Assembly (NCBI GenBank): GCA_030740435.1
Contig: JASLXG010000198.1
Span: 1-57,386, forward strand
DNA length: 57,386 bases
DNA from: Alphaproteobacteria bacterium
GTDB lineage: Bacteria > Pseudomonadota > Alphaproteobacteria > UBA2966
Direction of reading: 5' to 3'
The position numbers and the translations under genes are program-made. Positions 1 to 8,603 of this stretch are shown here, piece by piece. The notes under the pieces are model-generated. The model saw only the letters and a list, made by a program, of their open reading frames with translations. It ran no database searches and was not told where the DNA came from. Positions within the stretch are counted from its first letter, which is position 1; the number at the start of each line of letters is the position of its first letter.

Positions 1-153
1 GGCATGACCATAGACACGCCGATGGGCAGCCTGACGGTCGACGCCAAGTCGCATCAGGCCAACACCGGGCAGTTCTGGGGTCCCATGAAGAAGCAGCCGG
101 GCAAGAAGTACCGCATGATGGACCCGGTATCCTTCATTCCGTCGCCCAAATAG
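1..153 (+). CDS. Branched-chain amino acid/urea-type ABC solute-binding protein, C-terminal end only
   Basis: The window opens inside this gene; 50 codons and a TAG stop remain in frame 1. The peptide runs from GMTIDTPMGSLTVD to SFIPSPK. A segment of this kind (a 'TP.G...VD...H....' stretch followed by a short tail near the C-terminus) is typical of Peripla_BP_6 proteins of the LivK/UrtA/AmiC type. Its position immediately before livHMGF supports this. It would bind the solute in the periplasm. Nothing can be said about ligand residues or a signal peptide because the rest of the gene is outside the window. Confidence 0.8.
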   Translation, partial: GMTIDTPMGSLTVDAKSHQANTGQFWGPMKKQPGKKYRMMDPVSFIPSPK

Positions 154-164
154 GCAGCACCAAA

Positions 165-187
165 TAGGCGGGGATTTTCCCCGCCTA
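165..187 (+). terminator. Hairpin after the binding-protein gene
   Basis: A perfect 9-bp stem (TAGGCGGGG at 165-173, CCCCGCCTA at 179-187) closes a 5-base ATTTT loop 12 bases after the stop codon. No T-tract follows. It is more likely a 3'-end stabilising or partial-termination hairpin that lets the binding protein be made in excess over the permease genes, as is common in such operons. Confidence 0.6.
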
Positions 188-201
188 ACCTGATACCTAC
201 C

Positions 202-243
202 GCAGTCCCTCCGGTCAGCGCGACCGGGGGGCTGCGGGACTGC
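202..243 (+). other. Second, branched inverted repeat upstream of livH
   Basis: GCAGTCCC (202-209) pairs with GGGACTGC (236-243). Inside it CCGGTC (211-216) pairs with GACCGG (222-227) around a 5-base loop. Together with the hairpin at 165-187 it makes a strongly structured leader before livH. Role unknown; an intercistronic stability element or a REP-like unit is possible. Confidence 0.5.
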
Positions 244-258
244 CTATCGGGGGCCATT

Positions 259-294
259 GGGGTTCCCCGTGGGGTCCCCAGTAGGGTCCCCAGT
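259..294 (+). repeat. Three 12-bp tandem repeats before livH
   Basis: Three units of the form GGGGTYCCCMGT lie head to tail at 259-270, 271-282 and 283-294. An upstream in-frame ATG at 257 reads through them (a VGSP-type repeat), but the well-placed ribosome site and hydrophobic start at 317 argue that they are untranslated leader sequence. Confidence 0.6.
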
Positions 295-316
295 GGGGCC
301 CATCGAGGGTAACTTC

Positions 317-1219
317 ATGAGTATGCTTGCCAACCCGACATTCGTTTTCTACCAGTTCATGAATTCCATTTCGCTGGGCATGAACATGTTCATCATCGCT
401 GCCGGGCTGTCGCTGATTCTCGGCGTGCTCAGGGTGATCAACTTCGCCCACGGTGCCTTTTTCATGTTCGGCGCCTACGTCTGCTTGTCGGTCGTCACTT
501 ACCTGAACGAGGCGGCCGGCAGCTTTTGGCTCGGCGTGGTGGCGGCCGCCGTGGTGCTGGCCGCCATGGCCCTGGTGGTCGAGCGCGGCTTTCTTCATTA
601 CCTTTATGAACGCGAACACCTGACCCAGCTTTTGTTCACTTTTGCCGTGGTGCTGATCATCGGCGACTTGGCCAAGATGATCTGGGGTGTCGACATGTAC
701 AACGTGCCCTACCCCTACGGCCTCGATGGCGCCGTGGACTTCGGCTTTGCCCTCTATCCGATCTATCCCCTGGTGCTCTCCGGCATCGGTGTGGCGGTCG
801 CCGTGGGCATGTGGCTGGCGCTTTCCAAGACGCGCTGGGGCCGCATCATCCGGGCCGCGACGCAAGACCGCGAGATGCTGGCGGCGCTGGGCATGAACGT
901 GCCCATGGTCTACACCGGCGTCTTCGTCATCGGCTCGGCCCTGGCCGGTATTGGGGGTGCTTTGGCGGCACCCAGGGTGGCGGTCTCGCCGGGCATGGAC
1001 GCGACCATCATCATCGAGTGCTTCATCATCGTCATCATCGGCGGCCTGGGCAGCCTGTGGGGCAGCTTCCTGGGCGCCCTGGCGTTTGGTTTCGTGACCA
1101 TGTTCGGCACCGTCATCTTCCCCGACTGGGAGTTGGTGCTGGCCTACGTGATGATGCTGGGCATTTTGCTGTGGCGGCCCTGGGGGCTGTTTGGACAGCC
1201 GGAAGAGGACAGCCACTGA
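317..1219 (+). CDS. livH: LivH-type ABC permease
   Basis: Inner-membrane permease subunit of a branched-chain-amino-acid-type (HAAT) ABC importer, 300 aa. The protein is a series of hydrophobic helices with the family's early 'LSLILGVLRVINFAHGAFFMFGAY' region (near residue 30 to 55), and GGLGSLWGSFLGAL near the C-terminus, the EAA-like contact with the ATPase. I chose ATG 317 because GAGGG lies about 8 bases upstream and the protein then starts at MSMLANPTF, normal for the family. The upstream ATG at 257 would add a low-complexity leader. It overlaps livM by one base (TGATG). The substrate cannot be read from the permease. Confidence 0.9.
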   Translation: MSMLANPTFVFYQFMNSISLGMNMFIIAAGLSLILGVLRVINFAHGAFFMFGAYVCLSVVTYLNEAAGSFWLGVVAAAVVLAAMALVVERGFLHYLYEREHLTQLLFTFAVVLIIGDLAKMIWGVDMYNVPYPYGLDGAVDFGFALYPIYPLVLSGIGVAVAVGMWLALSKTRWGRIIRAATQDREMLAALGMNVPMVYTGVFVIGSALAGIGGALAAPRVAVSPGMDATIIIECFIIVIIGGLGSLWGSFLGALAFGFVTMFGTVIFPDWELVLAYVMMLGILLWRPWGLFGQPEEDSH

Positions 1220-2157
1220 TGCAAGCGATACCCAAACGGCTGCTTCTCGGATCGGCGCTGGTGCTGCTGCTGCTGGCCTTGGTGCCGACGCTGGGCTCGA
1301 AATACCTGGTCGACCTGAGCACCGAGATCATGATCTATGTGCTTTTTGCTCTCAGCCTCAACGTACTGGTCGGCTATTCGGGCAACATCACTTTTGGCCA
1401 CGCCGCCTACTTCGCGATCGGCGGCTACACCTGCGCCATCCTGCTCACCACCTACGGCTGGCCGCTGATCATCAGCTTCCCGGCGGCAGTGTTGCTGGCG
1501 GGCTGTGCCGCCGCCTTCGTCGGCTACTTCTGCATCAAGCTGACCGATATCTACTTCGCCATGCTGACGCTGGCTTTCGGCATGCTGATCTGGGCCATCG
1601 CCTTCAAGTGGCGCCCCGTCACCGGCGGCGATGACGGCTTTGTCGGCGTCGACGTGCCGGCCTTCATCGGCGACCGCTTTTCCTTCTTCTATTTCACGCT
1701 GGTGGTGGTGGGGCTGTCGGTGGCGCTGCTATGGCTGATCTGCCATTCGGCCTTCGGCCGCACCTTGGTGGCGGTGCGCGAGAACCGCATGCGGGCCGGC
1801 TTCGTTGGCGTCAATACGATGCGTTTGCGCCATGCCGCCTTCATCGTCGCTGGCACCTTCGCCGGCATCGCGGGCGCGCTGTTTGGCATGTACAACCACG
1901 GCGTCTACGTCGAATCGGCGTTCTGGACGGAATCCGGCCAGGTCCTGATCATGGCGCTGCTGGGCGGCCTCTATTCCTTCTTCGGGCCGGCGCTGGGGGC
2001 GGCCGTGCTCTATACCCTGCAGGTCGGCATCAACCAGTACACCGAATACTGGCCCATCGTGCTGGGCGTGATACTGCTGGCCATCCTGATGTTCCTGCCC
2101 GACGGCCTGATCGGCCTGGCCCAGAAGATCCGTACCCAGTTCATCCGCAAGGCCTGA
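1219..2157 (+). CDS. livM: LivM-type ABC permease
   Basis: Second membrane subunit of the HAAT importer, 312 aa. Family landmarks are LFALSLNVLVGYSGNITFGHAAYFAIGGY near residues 35-65 (split here for reading: LNVLVGYSGN, then FGHAAYFAIGGY), and GTFAGIAGALFG and ALLGGLYSFFGPALGAA in the C-terminal half. About 8 to 10 hydrophobic segments are visible. The start codon at 1219 overlaps the livH stop, so translation is probably coupled. A longer open frame upstream in the same phase is a shadow of livH. Confidence 0.9.
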   Translation: MQAIPKRLLLGSALVLLLLALVPTLGSKYLVDLSTEIMIYVLFALSLNVLVGYSGNITFGHAAYFAIGGYTCAILLTTYGWPLIISFPAAVLLAGCAAAFVGYFCIKLTDIYFAMLTLAFGMLIWAIAFKWRPVTGGDDGFVGVDVPAFIGDRFSFFYFTLVVVGLSVALLWLICHSAFGRTLVAVRENRMRAGFVGVNTMRLRHAAFIVAGTFAGIAGALFGMYNHGVYVESAFWTESGQVLIMALLGGLYSFFGPALGAAVLYTLQVGINQYTEYWPIVLGVILLAILMFLPDGLIGLAQKIRTQFIRKA

Positions 2158-2160
2158 GCC

Positions 2161-2937
2161 ATGGCAGCAGAAATCGTCCTGGAAACCAAAGACGCCTTCA
2201 AGTCCTTCGAGGGTTTCGTCGCCATCCGCGACGTCTCGATCGATCTCAAAGAGGGCGAAAAACACGCCATTATCGGCCCCAACGGGGCCGGCAAGACGAC
2301 GCTTTTCAACCTCATCACCGGCCATCTGAAGATGGACCACGGCTCGGTCCACTTCGGGGGCCACGACATCACCGGCACGGAACCGCACCAGGTCGTCAAG
2401 CTGGGCCTGGCGCGCTCGTTCCAGCGCATCAACATCTACCCCCGCATGACGGTCTTCGAGAACGTCCAGGTGGCGCTGATCGCCCGCGACGGCCGCTCGT
2501 TCCACATGTTCTCGCTGGGCTACAACCTCAATCGTGATGAAACCGGCGAGCTTTTGCAGCTGGTCGGCCTGCACGATACGGCCGACGAGATTGCCGGCGA
2601 ACTGGCCTACGGCAAGCAAAAACAGCTCGAGCTGGCCATCTCGCTGGCCAGCCAGCCGCGGGTTTTGCTGCTCGACGAGCCCACCGCCGGCATGTCGCCG
2701 GCCGAAACCGTCCAGGCCATGGAGCTGATCAAGCAGATTACCGAGGCGCGCGGCCTGACGCTGCTGTTTACCGAGCACGACATGGGCGTGGTGTTCGGCA
2801 TCGCCGACCGCATCTCGGTCTTGCATCACGGCGAGCTGATCTTTTCCGGGCCGCCCGACCACGTGCGCGAGGACCCGGAAGTCCGCCGCGTCTATCTGGG
2901 CGAAGATTACAAGGCGGAAGATCATGGCGCAGCTTGA
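2161..2937 (+). CDS. livG: LivG-type ABC transporter ATPase
   Basis: Cytoplasmic ATPase of 258 aa. Walker A is GPNGAGKTT near residue 40. The signature region reads AYGKQKQLELA rather than LSGGQ, which is usual for LivG. Walker B is VLLLDEPTAGM. The long insert after Walker A (MTVFENVQVALIAR...) and the C-terminal FSGPPDHVREDPEVRRVYLG are characteristic of LivG. It starts three bases after livM and its 3' end overlaps livF by 14 bases, so it belongs to the liv operon. Confidence 0.92.
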   Translation: MAAEIVLETKDAFKSFEGFVAIRDVSIDLKEGEKHAIIGPNGAGKTTLFNLITGHLKMDHGSVHFGGHDITGTEPHQVVKLGLARSFQRINIYPRMTVFENVQVALIARDGRSFHMFSLGYNLNRDETGELLQLVGLHDTADEIAGELAYGKQKQLELAISLASQPRVLLLDEPTAGMSPAETVQAMELIKQITEARGLTLLFTEHDMGVVFGIADRISVLHHGELIFSGPPDHVREDPEVRRVYLGEDYKAEDHGAA

Positions 2938-3634
2938 AGTCAACGACATCCACACGTCGTACGGTCTCAGCGAGGTGCTGTTCGGCGTCTCGCTGATCGT
3001 CGAGCCGGGCGAGGTGGTGGCGCTGGTGGGCCGCAACGGTGTGGGCAAGACCACGACCATCCGCTCCATCGCCGGCCTGACGCCGCCCAAGCAGGGCAGC
3101 GTGCGCTGGATGGACCAGGACATCACCGGCCTGCCGAGCCACCGCGTCGCCAAGCTGGGTATCGGCTGGGTGCCCGAGGACCGGCGCATCTTTCCCGAGC
3201 TGACGGTCTGGGAGAACCTCGACATCGCCCGCCGGCCACCCCTCGACGGCAACGGCGTGGGCTGGGATGAAGAACAGGTCTTCGAGCTTTTCCCCGACCT
3301 CAAGGACATCCTCAGCCGCAAGGGCGGTGTGCTCAGCGGCGGCCAGCAGCAGATGCTGACCATCGCGCGGAGTCTGATGGGCAACCCCAAGCTGTTGCTG
3401 CTGGACGAGCCCTCGGAAGGCCTGGCGCCGCTGGTCGTCGAGAACTTGCGCGACAAAGTGCAGATGCTCAAGCAGGGCGGCATGTCGATCATCCTGGCCG
3501 AGCAGAACCTGGGCTTCGTGCTGCACCTCAGCGACCGCGTGCACATTCTGGAGAAGGGCGAGATCCACTATTCCGGCACGCCCGGCGAGCTGCGCGCCAA
3601 TCCCGATATTCAGACCAAATATTTGACGGTTTGA
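2924..3634 (+). CDS. livF: LivF-type ABC transporter ATPase
   Basis: Second ATPase of the importer, 236 aa, pairing with LivG. Walker A GRNGVGKTT, signature LSGGQQQMLTIARSL, Walker B LLLLDEPSEGLAP, and the typical LivF ending (YSGTPGELRANPDIQTKYL) are all present. The ATG lies inside the end of livG. It completes a normal livKHMGF set with no missing subunit. Confidence 0.92.
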   Translation: MAQLEVNDIHTSYGLSEVLFGVSLIVEPGEVVALVGRNGVGKTTTIRSIAGLTPPKQGSVRWMDQDITGLPSHRVAKLGIGWVPEDRRIFPELTVWENLDIARRPPLDGNGVGWDEEQVFELFPDLKDILSRKGGVLSGGQQQMLTIARSLMGNPKLLLLDEPSEGLAPLVVENLRDKVQMLKQGGMSIILAEQNLGFVLHLSDRVHILEKGEIHYSGTPGELRANPDIQTKYLTV

Positions 3635-3646
3635 GGGGTGGCGGTG

Positions 3647-5416
3647 ATGAAGGGCGGTGAGCTGATCGCCGAATTCCTCAAGGCCGAGGGATTTCCCTAC
3701 GTTTTCGGCGTCTGCGGCCACGGCACGGTGGGCCTGCTGGACGCCCTTTACGACGTGAGCGACAGCGTGCCCCTGATCTCGCCGCGCCACGAGCAGGTCG
3801 CCGGGCACATGGCCGACGGCTATTTCCGCGTCGCCCACAAGCCGGTGGCGACGCTGACCTCGTGCGGCCCGGGTTCGGCCAACATGGTCATGGCGCTGGC
3901 CAACGCGCTGGCCGATTCCTCGGCCTTCCTGGCCATAACCGCCAACGTGCCGACCCAGCAATTCAACCGCGGCCCCTTCCAGGAGATCCACCGCCACAAC
4001 GCCGCCGATTTCCCGGCCGTGGTGCGCCCCGTGGTCAAGCGCAGCTTCCAGCCCACGCGCGTCGACATGCTGCCGCTGGCGCTGCGCCAATCAGTCGAGA
4101 CCATGCTCGGCGGCCGTCCCGGACCGGTGCAACTGGATGTGCCCTTCAACGTCTTCCAGGAATCGGACGAGGTCGAGCTGGAGCGCTGCACCACCAATCC
4201 GCGCCGTGCTGGTGCGGCGCCCGAGGACATGGTCCGGGCCGTCGACATGCTGCTGGCGGCCGAGCGCCCGGCCGCCTTCATCGGCCACGGCGTTACGCTG
4301 GCCGAGGCCGGGCCCGAGCTCACGGCCCTGGCCGAGGCCCTGGAGCTGCCGGTGATCTCCTCGCCCAACGGCATGGGTTGCCTGAGTATGGACCACCGGC
4401 TTTCGCTGGGCTTCATCGGCCGCAACGGCGCCTTCCCGGCCAACCAGGTGGGGCGGCACGCCGATCTGGTGCTGGCAATCGGGGCGCGCTTCGACGACCG
4501 TTCGGCGTCCTCGTGGCTGCCCGGCTATTCCTGGAATTTTCCCTCGACCAAACTCATCCAGGTCGACGTCGACATCGACGAGATCGGCCGCAACTACAGC
4601 GCCGATCTGGGCCTGGTGGCCGACGCCCGGGTTTTCCTGCGGCAAATGCTGGCCGAGCTCGAAGGCCGCGGCGCGGCGCGGCCAGAGCGCCGCCGGTGGC
4701 TTGATATGATCGAAGGCTGGCGGGCCGAATGGCAGGCCTTCGTGGGGCCCAATTTCGACATCCATTCCTCGCCCGTGCGCCCCGAGCAGGTGGTCGCCGG
4801 CTGCCGCCGGGTGCTGCCCGACGAGGCCATCATCTCGCTCGATTCGGGCGTCCATCACAATTGGTTCATGCAGTTCTGGGAGGCCCGCCAGCCCCAGGCC
4901 ATGCTCAACGCCTGGGGCTTTTCGGCCATGGGTTTCGGTGTCAGCGGCATCCTCGGCGCCAAGCTGGCCCGGCCCGAGCGGCCTTGTGTCTCGATCTGCG
5001 GCGACGGTGGCTTCATGATGACGCCGCACGTTCTGGCCACCGCCGTGGAATACGACATTCCCGCCGTCTGGGTGGTCTGGAACAACTTCGCCTGGGGCGC
5101 CATCCGCGACATCCAGTACGGCATGTTCGAAGGCCGCGAGATCGGTACCGGATTCTATGCCGGTGCCAACCGGACGCCTTACAACCCCGACTTCGCGGCC
5201 CTGGCCCGGGCCCATGGCGCAGACGGCGTGACGGTCAAGGATTCGCGGGATTTCGAGGGTGCCCTGGAAGCCGCCGTGGCCTCGGGCAAGCCTTGCCTCC
5301 TGGATGTCCACGTCGACGCCGAGGTCAGGCCGCCGGCCACCGGAAGCTGGCGCCTGCCGCCCCTGCCGGCCAAGGACCCGGTCTATGGCAAGCCGCTGAC
5401 GGCCGAGGAGATTTAG
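3647..5416 (+). CDS. Thiamine diphosphate-dependent enzyme, acetolactate synthase-like
   Basis: A ThDP enzyme of 589 aa with the three-domain layout of acetolactate synthase/benzoylformate decarboxylase. Seen in the sequence: PRHEQVAGHMADGY with the catalytic glutamate that activates ThDP; the central domain with IGARFDDR; and the C-terminal ThDP/Mg motif GDGGFMM...NN. I prefer ATG 3647 (GAGGGG about 8 bases upstream) over GTG 3638. True acetolactate synthase would need a regulatory subunit gene, and none is nearby. Position after livF and before a dehydrogenase suggests a lyase or decarboxylase acting on the imported compound. The substrate is unknown. Confidence 0.75.
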   Translation: MKGGELIAEFLKAEGFPYVFGVCGHGTVGLLDALYDVSDSVPLISPRHEQVAGHMADGYFRVAHKPVATLTSCGPGSANMVMALANALADSSAFLAITANVPTQQFNRGPFQEIHRHNAADFPAVVRPVVKRSFQPTRVDMLPLALRQSVETMLGGRPGPVQLDVPFNVFQESDEVELERCTTNPRRAGAAPEDMVRAVDMLLAAERPAAFIGHGVTLAEAGPELTALAEALELPVISSPNGMGCLSMDHRLSLGFIGRNGAFPANQVGRHADLVLAIGARFDDRSASSWLPGYSWNFPSTKLIQVDVDIDEIGRNYSADLGLVADARVFLRQMLAELEGRGAARPERRRWLDMIEGWRAEWQAFVGPNFDIHSSPVRPEQVVAGCRRVLPDEAIISLDSGVHHNWFMQFWEARQPQAMLNAWGFSAMGFGVSGILGAKLARPERPCVSICGDGGFMMTPHVLATAVEYDIPAVWVVWNNFAWGAIRDIQYGMFEGREIGTGFYAGANRTPYNPDFAALARAHGADGVTVKDSRDFEGALEAAVASGKPCLLDVHVDAEVRPPATGSWRLPPLPAKDPVYGKPLTAEEI

Positions 5417-5419
5417 CTT

Positions 5420-6370
5420 ATGGCCAGGATACTGGTGACCGGTGCGGCCGGCTTCATCGGCGCCGAAGTGGTGCAGGCGCTGGCCGGCCGCGGCGACGAA
5501 GTCACGGCCTTCGATCTGGTGCTGAGCCCCAAGCTCGCGGCCCTGGAAGCGGCGCATTCCGGCGTTTCCGTGGTCCTGGGCGAACTCACCGAATGGCCGG
5601 CGCTATGCGACCTGATGCGGCCCCAGGCGCCCGACGGCGTCATCCATTGCGCCGCCGTGGTCGGCGTGCTGGCCTCGGTGCAGGCGCCGGCCAAGACTTT
5701 CAAGGTCAATGTCGAGGGCAGCTTGAATCTCTTCGAAGCCATGCGGCTCTATGGCGTCAAGCGCCTGGTGCACATGAGCACCGAGGAGACCTATGGCCAT
5801 TTCCAGGCGCCCTTGATCGACGAGAACCACCCCCAGAACCCGATCATGGCCTACGGCATCTCGAAGCTGGCGGTGGAGCACCTGGGACGCAGCTACGGCG
5901 TGCTTTATGGCTTGGAGGTGATCAACACGCGGGTCTGTTGGGCCTATGGCCCGACGCTGCCCCGAGCCCGCGTGCCCAAGACCATCATCGACGCGGCGCT
6001 GGCCGGGCAGCCCTTGCACCTTCCCTGGGGCGGCGACATGGCCGTCGACCACAGCCATATCGACGACGTGGTGGCCGGGATTTTGGCCGCCCTCGACCTT
6101 GCCGAGCATCCCTTCGACGCCTACAACATCGCCAGCGGCGAGGCCACCAGCGTGGCCCAGATCGTCGAGATCGTGAAGCAACTGGTGCCCGGCGCCGAGC
6201 TCTCGGCGGCGGCCGGCGAATACCAGCACGGTGACACCGGCACCTCGGCCTTTGCCGTCGCCAAGGGAGCGCTGGATATCAGCCGAGCCCGCGAGGTGCT
6301 GGGTTATGCGCCCAAATTCGACATCCGGCGCGGCCTCGCGGCCTACGTCGATGCCCTCAAGAACGCCTGA
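5420..6370 (+). CDS. NAD(P)-dependent epimerase/dehydratase (extended SDR)
   Basis: An extended short-chain dehydrogenase of 316 aa. The Rossmann motif GAAGFIG is at residues 8-14. An STEETYG stretch follows, then the catalytic YGISK near residue 150 and HIDDVVAGILAALD typical of sugar-nucleotide epimerases. It starts 3 bases after the ThDP gene and is followed 14 bases later by a cupin, all on one strand. In this context it more likely oxidises or epimerises a catabolic intermediate than builds a surface sugar. Substrate unknown. Confidence 0.75.
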   Translation: MARILVTGAAGFIGAEVVQALAGRGDEVTAFDLVLSPKLAALEAAHSGVSVVLGELTEWPALCDLMRPQAPDGVIHCAAVVGVLASVQAPAKTFKVNVEGSLNLFEAMRLYGVKRLVHMSTEETYGHFQAPLIDENHPQNPIMAYGISKLAVEHLGRSYGVLYGLEVINTRVCWAYGPTLPRARVPKTIIDAALAGQPLHLPWGGDMAVDHSHIDDVVAGILAALDLAEHPFDAYNIASGEATSVAQIVEIVKQLVPGAELSAAAGEYQHGDTGTSAFAVAKGALDISRAREVLGYAPKFDIRRGLAAYVDALKNA

Positions 6371-6384
6371 GCCACGAGGTCCAT

Positions 6385-6750
6385 ATGTTCGAGCGCAACG
6401 GAGCCACGATTCGCAACATCGCCGAGGTGCTGTGGGAGACCCCGCCGGCGCACTACGACGCTCACTCCAAGATGCTGGTAACCCCGGCCAGCCACGCCAC
6501 CAAGTTCCACGACTTCCGCATCTCGAGCTACCAGCCCAAGGGCTACGTGGCACCCCACACCCACCAGATGCAGGAGCAGATCTACCACTTCCTCGAGGGC
6601 GAGGGGCTGATGGAACTCGACGGCGAACGCCGCGTGGTGGGCCGCCACGACACCGTCTTCATCCCGCCCGGCGTCGAGCACGCGGTCTACAACTCGGGGC
6701 TCGTCGATCTCGTCTTTTTGGTCATAACCAGCCCACCGAGCGACGACTGA
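6385..6750 (+). CDS. Small cupin-domain protein
   Basis: A single cupin_2 domain of 121 aa. Motif 1 is visible as APHTHQMQEQIYHFLEGEG (two His and one Glu metal ligands), motif 2 as PPGVEHAVYNSG (third His). It should bind one divalent metal in a small beta-barrel. It is last in the liv-ThDP-SDR run, so it may be an isomerase or lyase for the same pathway, or a sensor-like accessory. It ends 13 bases before the convergent flavoprotein gene. Confidence 0.75.
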   Translation: MFERNGATIRNIAEVLWETPPAHYDAHSKMLVTPASHATKFHDFRISSYQPKGYVAPHTHQMQEQIYHFLEGEGLMELDGERRVVGRHDTVFIPPGVEHAVYNSGLVDLVFLVITSPPSDD

Positions 6751-6763
6751 TTAGCCGATTTCG

Positions 6764-8287
6764 CTACTCCAAATCCGCCGTCGTGACCTCGAAGGCGGCG
6801 CGCCGCCCGGCGCGGCGGCCCGAGGTGAAGGCCCAGGCCAGGTGGTGGCCGTGGCCCTTGAGCAAAAGCCCGCCCTGGCCCGTGGCACCGGCGGCGAATA
6901 AGCCCGGTATGGGCTGGTCGCCCTGGTCCAGCACGCGGTGCTCGCTGTCCACCACCAGGCCGCCCTCGTTGTGCACGAAGACGCTGCGCACCGGACCCAG
7001 GGCATAGAACGGAGGATTCTCAAGCTTGGGCCTTTGCTCGCCGAGGGCGGTGTTGTGCTCAGCGATAGCAGCTTCCAGAACGCCTGGCTCGACGTCCAGC
7101 TTGGCCGCCAACTGGGCCCAACTGGCCCCCGTGTTGTAGACATCGGGGCGGTTGCGTCGGTAATCGGCCATGTGAGCGTAGGCCACGCTGGGGGCGGTCG
7201 AGATGAAGTGGGGCCAGGCCGAGAATTTTTGCGCGATCTGTTCGTCGACGACGATGTAGCCGACCTTGTCGGGCTGGTCGGGAAGCGCCAAGGCCGGGCC
7301 GTCGAGCTCGTCGCAAAAGCGCTTGCCCAGCTTGTTGACCAGCACCGCACCCTCGTCGAAGAGCGCCGGCGTCGGTGCCAGGGCGGTGGTCAAGAAGCTC
7401 AGCACGAAGGGCCTGAGCAGCCACTGCGGCAGGTTGCCCATGGACCATTCCATCAGCGCCGCCAGCGGCCCCCAGGGTGGCAGGCGGCCGACCAGGCCCT
7501 CGCCCTCGGGCGCGATGAAGCGGATCTCCGGCCCCAACGCCTGGTCACCGTTGACGATGCGGCCGCCCAGTTCGATGGCCATGACCTGGCCGTCACCGGT
7601 GGCCGTGGGGTTGACGCCCTCGACCTTGGCCGCCTGGGCCGAGATGTATTCGGCCTTGAGCTCGGGGCTGTTGGTGAAGTCGCCGGCCGTCAGCACGATG
7701 CCGCCGCGGCCCAGGAAACGCTGGGTGCCGGCCGGCCCTGCGCAAGCCACGCCGATCACCCGGCCGCTTTCGACGATCAGGGTGTTGGCGCGCAAGTTCT
7801 TGCGCACATCGACGCCGTGGCGCCGGGCGTAGCGCTCGAGGTGGTAGATGTAGGCCTTGGAATTGGGCAGCACGGTGTGCATGCGCGGCTTGCGGTGCGG
7901 CGGCTCGGGCACCGGGCCGTGGAAGCGGATGCCCTTGTCCAAGAGCCACTGGAAGGTGTCCGGCATCTCCTGGCAAAGCAGCCAGCGCAGCTCTTCGTTG
8001 TCCAGGTGGGCCACCTCGGGGGCGAACTTGGGCATGTCCTCGAAGTGCTCGAGCGGGCTGTCCTGGATGCCTTCACGGTGCTGGTGGCGGGTGTTACTGG
8101 CGGTGATCGAGCCGATCGACCAGGCCGTCGAGCCGCCCAATTCGGGGTTCTTCTCCAGCAGCACCACATCACGTCCCAAGGCCCGCGCCTCGATGGCCGC
8201 CGCCAACCCCGTGCCGCCACCGCCGACCACCACCACGTCGACCTCGGCCGGTGCGCCCGCCTGCTCTGCCGCCGCCTTCCCGACCAT
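6764..8287 (-). CDS. FAD-dependent oxidoreductase, fumarate reductase/ketosteroid dehydrogenase-like flavoprotein
   Basis: A 507-aa FAD_binding_2 protein. The dinucleotide motif VVVGGGGTGLAAAIEA lies near residue 20, followed by LLEKNPELGGST. The C-terminal region GLFAAGATGQGGLLLKGHGHHLAWAFTSGRRAG carries the second FAD-binding stretch. The mid-region (PALALPDQPDKVGYIVVDEQ) belongs to the mobile substrate-capping domain. The family reduces or desaturates C-C bonds next to a carbonyl or carboxylate. No signal peptide is seen, so it is probably cytoplasmic. It stands alone, separated from the upstream operon by a hairpin. Confidence 0.75.
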   Translation of the reverse strand: MVGKAAAEQAGAPAEVDVVVVGGGGTGLAAAIEARALGRDVVLLEKNPELGGSTAWSIGSITASNTRHQHREGIQDSPLEHFEDMPKFAPEVAHLDNEELRWLLCQEMPDTFQWLLDKGIRFHGPVPEPPHRKPRMHTVLPNSKAYIYHLERYARRHGVDVRKNLRANTLIVESGRVIGVACAGPAGTQRFLGRGGIVLTAGDFTNSPELKAEYISAQAAKVEGVNPTATGDGQVMAIELGGRIVNGDQALGPEIRFIAPEGEGLVGRLPPWGPLAALMEWSMGNLPQWLLRPFVLSFLTTALAPTPALFDEGAVLVNKLGKRFCDELDGPALALPDQPDKVGYIVVDEQIAQKFSAWPHFISTAPSVAYAHMADYRRNRPDVYNTGASWAQLAAKLDVEPGVLEAAIAEHNTALGEQRPKLENPPFYALGPVRSVFVHNEGGLVVDSEHRVLDQGDQPIPGLFAAGATGQGGLLLKGHGHHLAWAFTSGRRAGRRAAFEVTTADLE

Positions 8288-8357
8288 GGCATCCGCCTTT
8301 CTTCAGGGACCGCCAGACTCCCCCCGCGATCCTAACCGAGATCACCCCAAACCCACA

Positions 8358-8381
8358 AAACCCGCGGTTTCCCGCGGGTTT
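8358..8381 (-). terminator. Hairpin terminator candidate downstream of the PrpD-like gene
   Basis: A perfect 10-bp stem (AAACCCGCGG at 8358-8367, CCGCGGGTTT at 8372-8381) with a 4-base loop. Read on the minus strand the loop is GAAA, a stable GNRA tetraloop, and the stem is followed by TTTTGTGGGTTT. The tail is only moderately T-rich, so termination may be partial. Confidence 0.55.
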
Positions 8382-8449
8382 CGGCCCCAGTCGGCCCGGG
8401 TGCGACGTACCTGCCCGAGCCCGGCCGCCGTGACGTTTGCCTCCCTGTT

Positions 8450-8478
8450 GAACTTGCCAGCCCGAATTCAAGTTCGGG
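8450..8478. promoter_or_regulatory. Nested inverted repeats, possible operator
   Basis: GAACTTG (8450-8456) is inverted as CAAGTTC (8469-8475), and CCCGAA (8461-8466) as TTCGGG (8473-8478). The two palindromes overlap, so they cannot both be hairpins at once. Such symmetry upstream of the flavoprotein gene fits a regulator-binding site, but no regulator is adjacent. Confidence 0.3.
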
Positions 8479-8603
8479 TCATTTTTCGTCTCGAGGCGAC
8501 CGGCTCATACTCTCTCGTGGGTGATTTCGGACTCTAACCTCATGGCAGCCCGCGTCAACGCATTTTTCGTGCGTTTTCGTCCCGCAACGTGAAACGATAT
8601 TCG

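Larger units (their letters stand above)
8288..8603. other. Intergenic region between the PrpD-like and flavoprotein genes
   Basis: These 316 bases hold no convincing gene. They contain the hairpin listed at 8358-8381, which would end or reduce transcription coming from the PrpD-like gene, and nested inverted repeats at 8450-8478 that may be an operator for the flavoprotein gene. I cannot place a promoter with confidence. Confidence 0.5.

Noticed and set aside
1729-3546. Long minus-strand open frame opposite livM/livG/livF
   Set aside because: No recognisable domain and low-complexity composition; the plus strand carries clear ABC motifs in coupled genes.
4091-5557. Long minus-strand open frame opposite the ThDP enzyme
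   Set aside because: Shadow of a conserved gene; His/Gly/Arg-rich translation with no motif.
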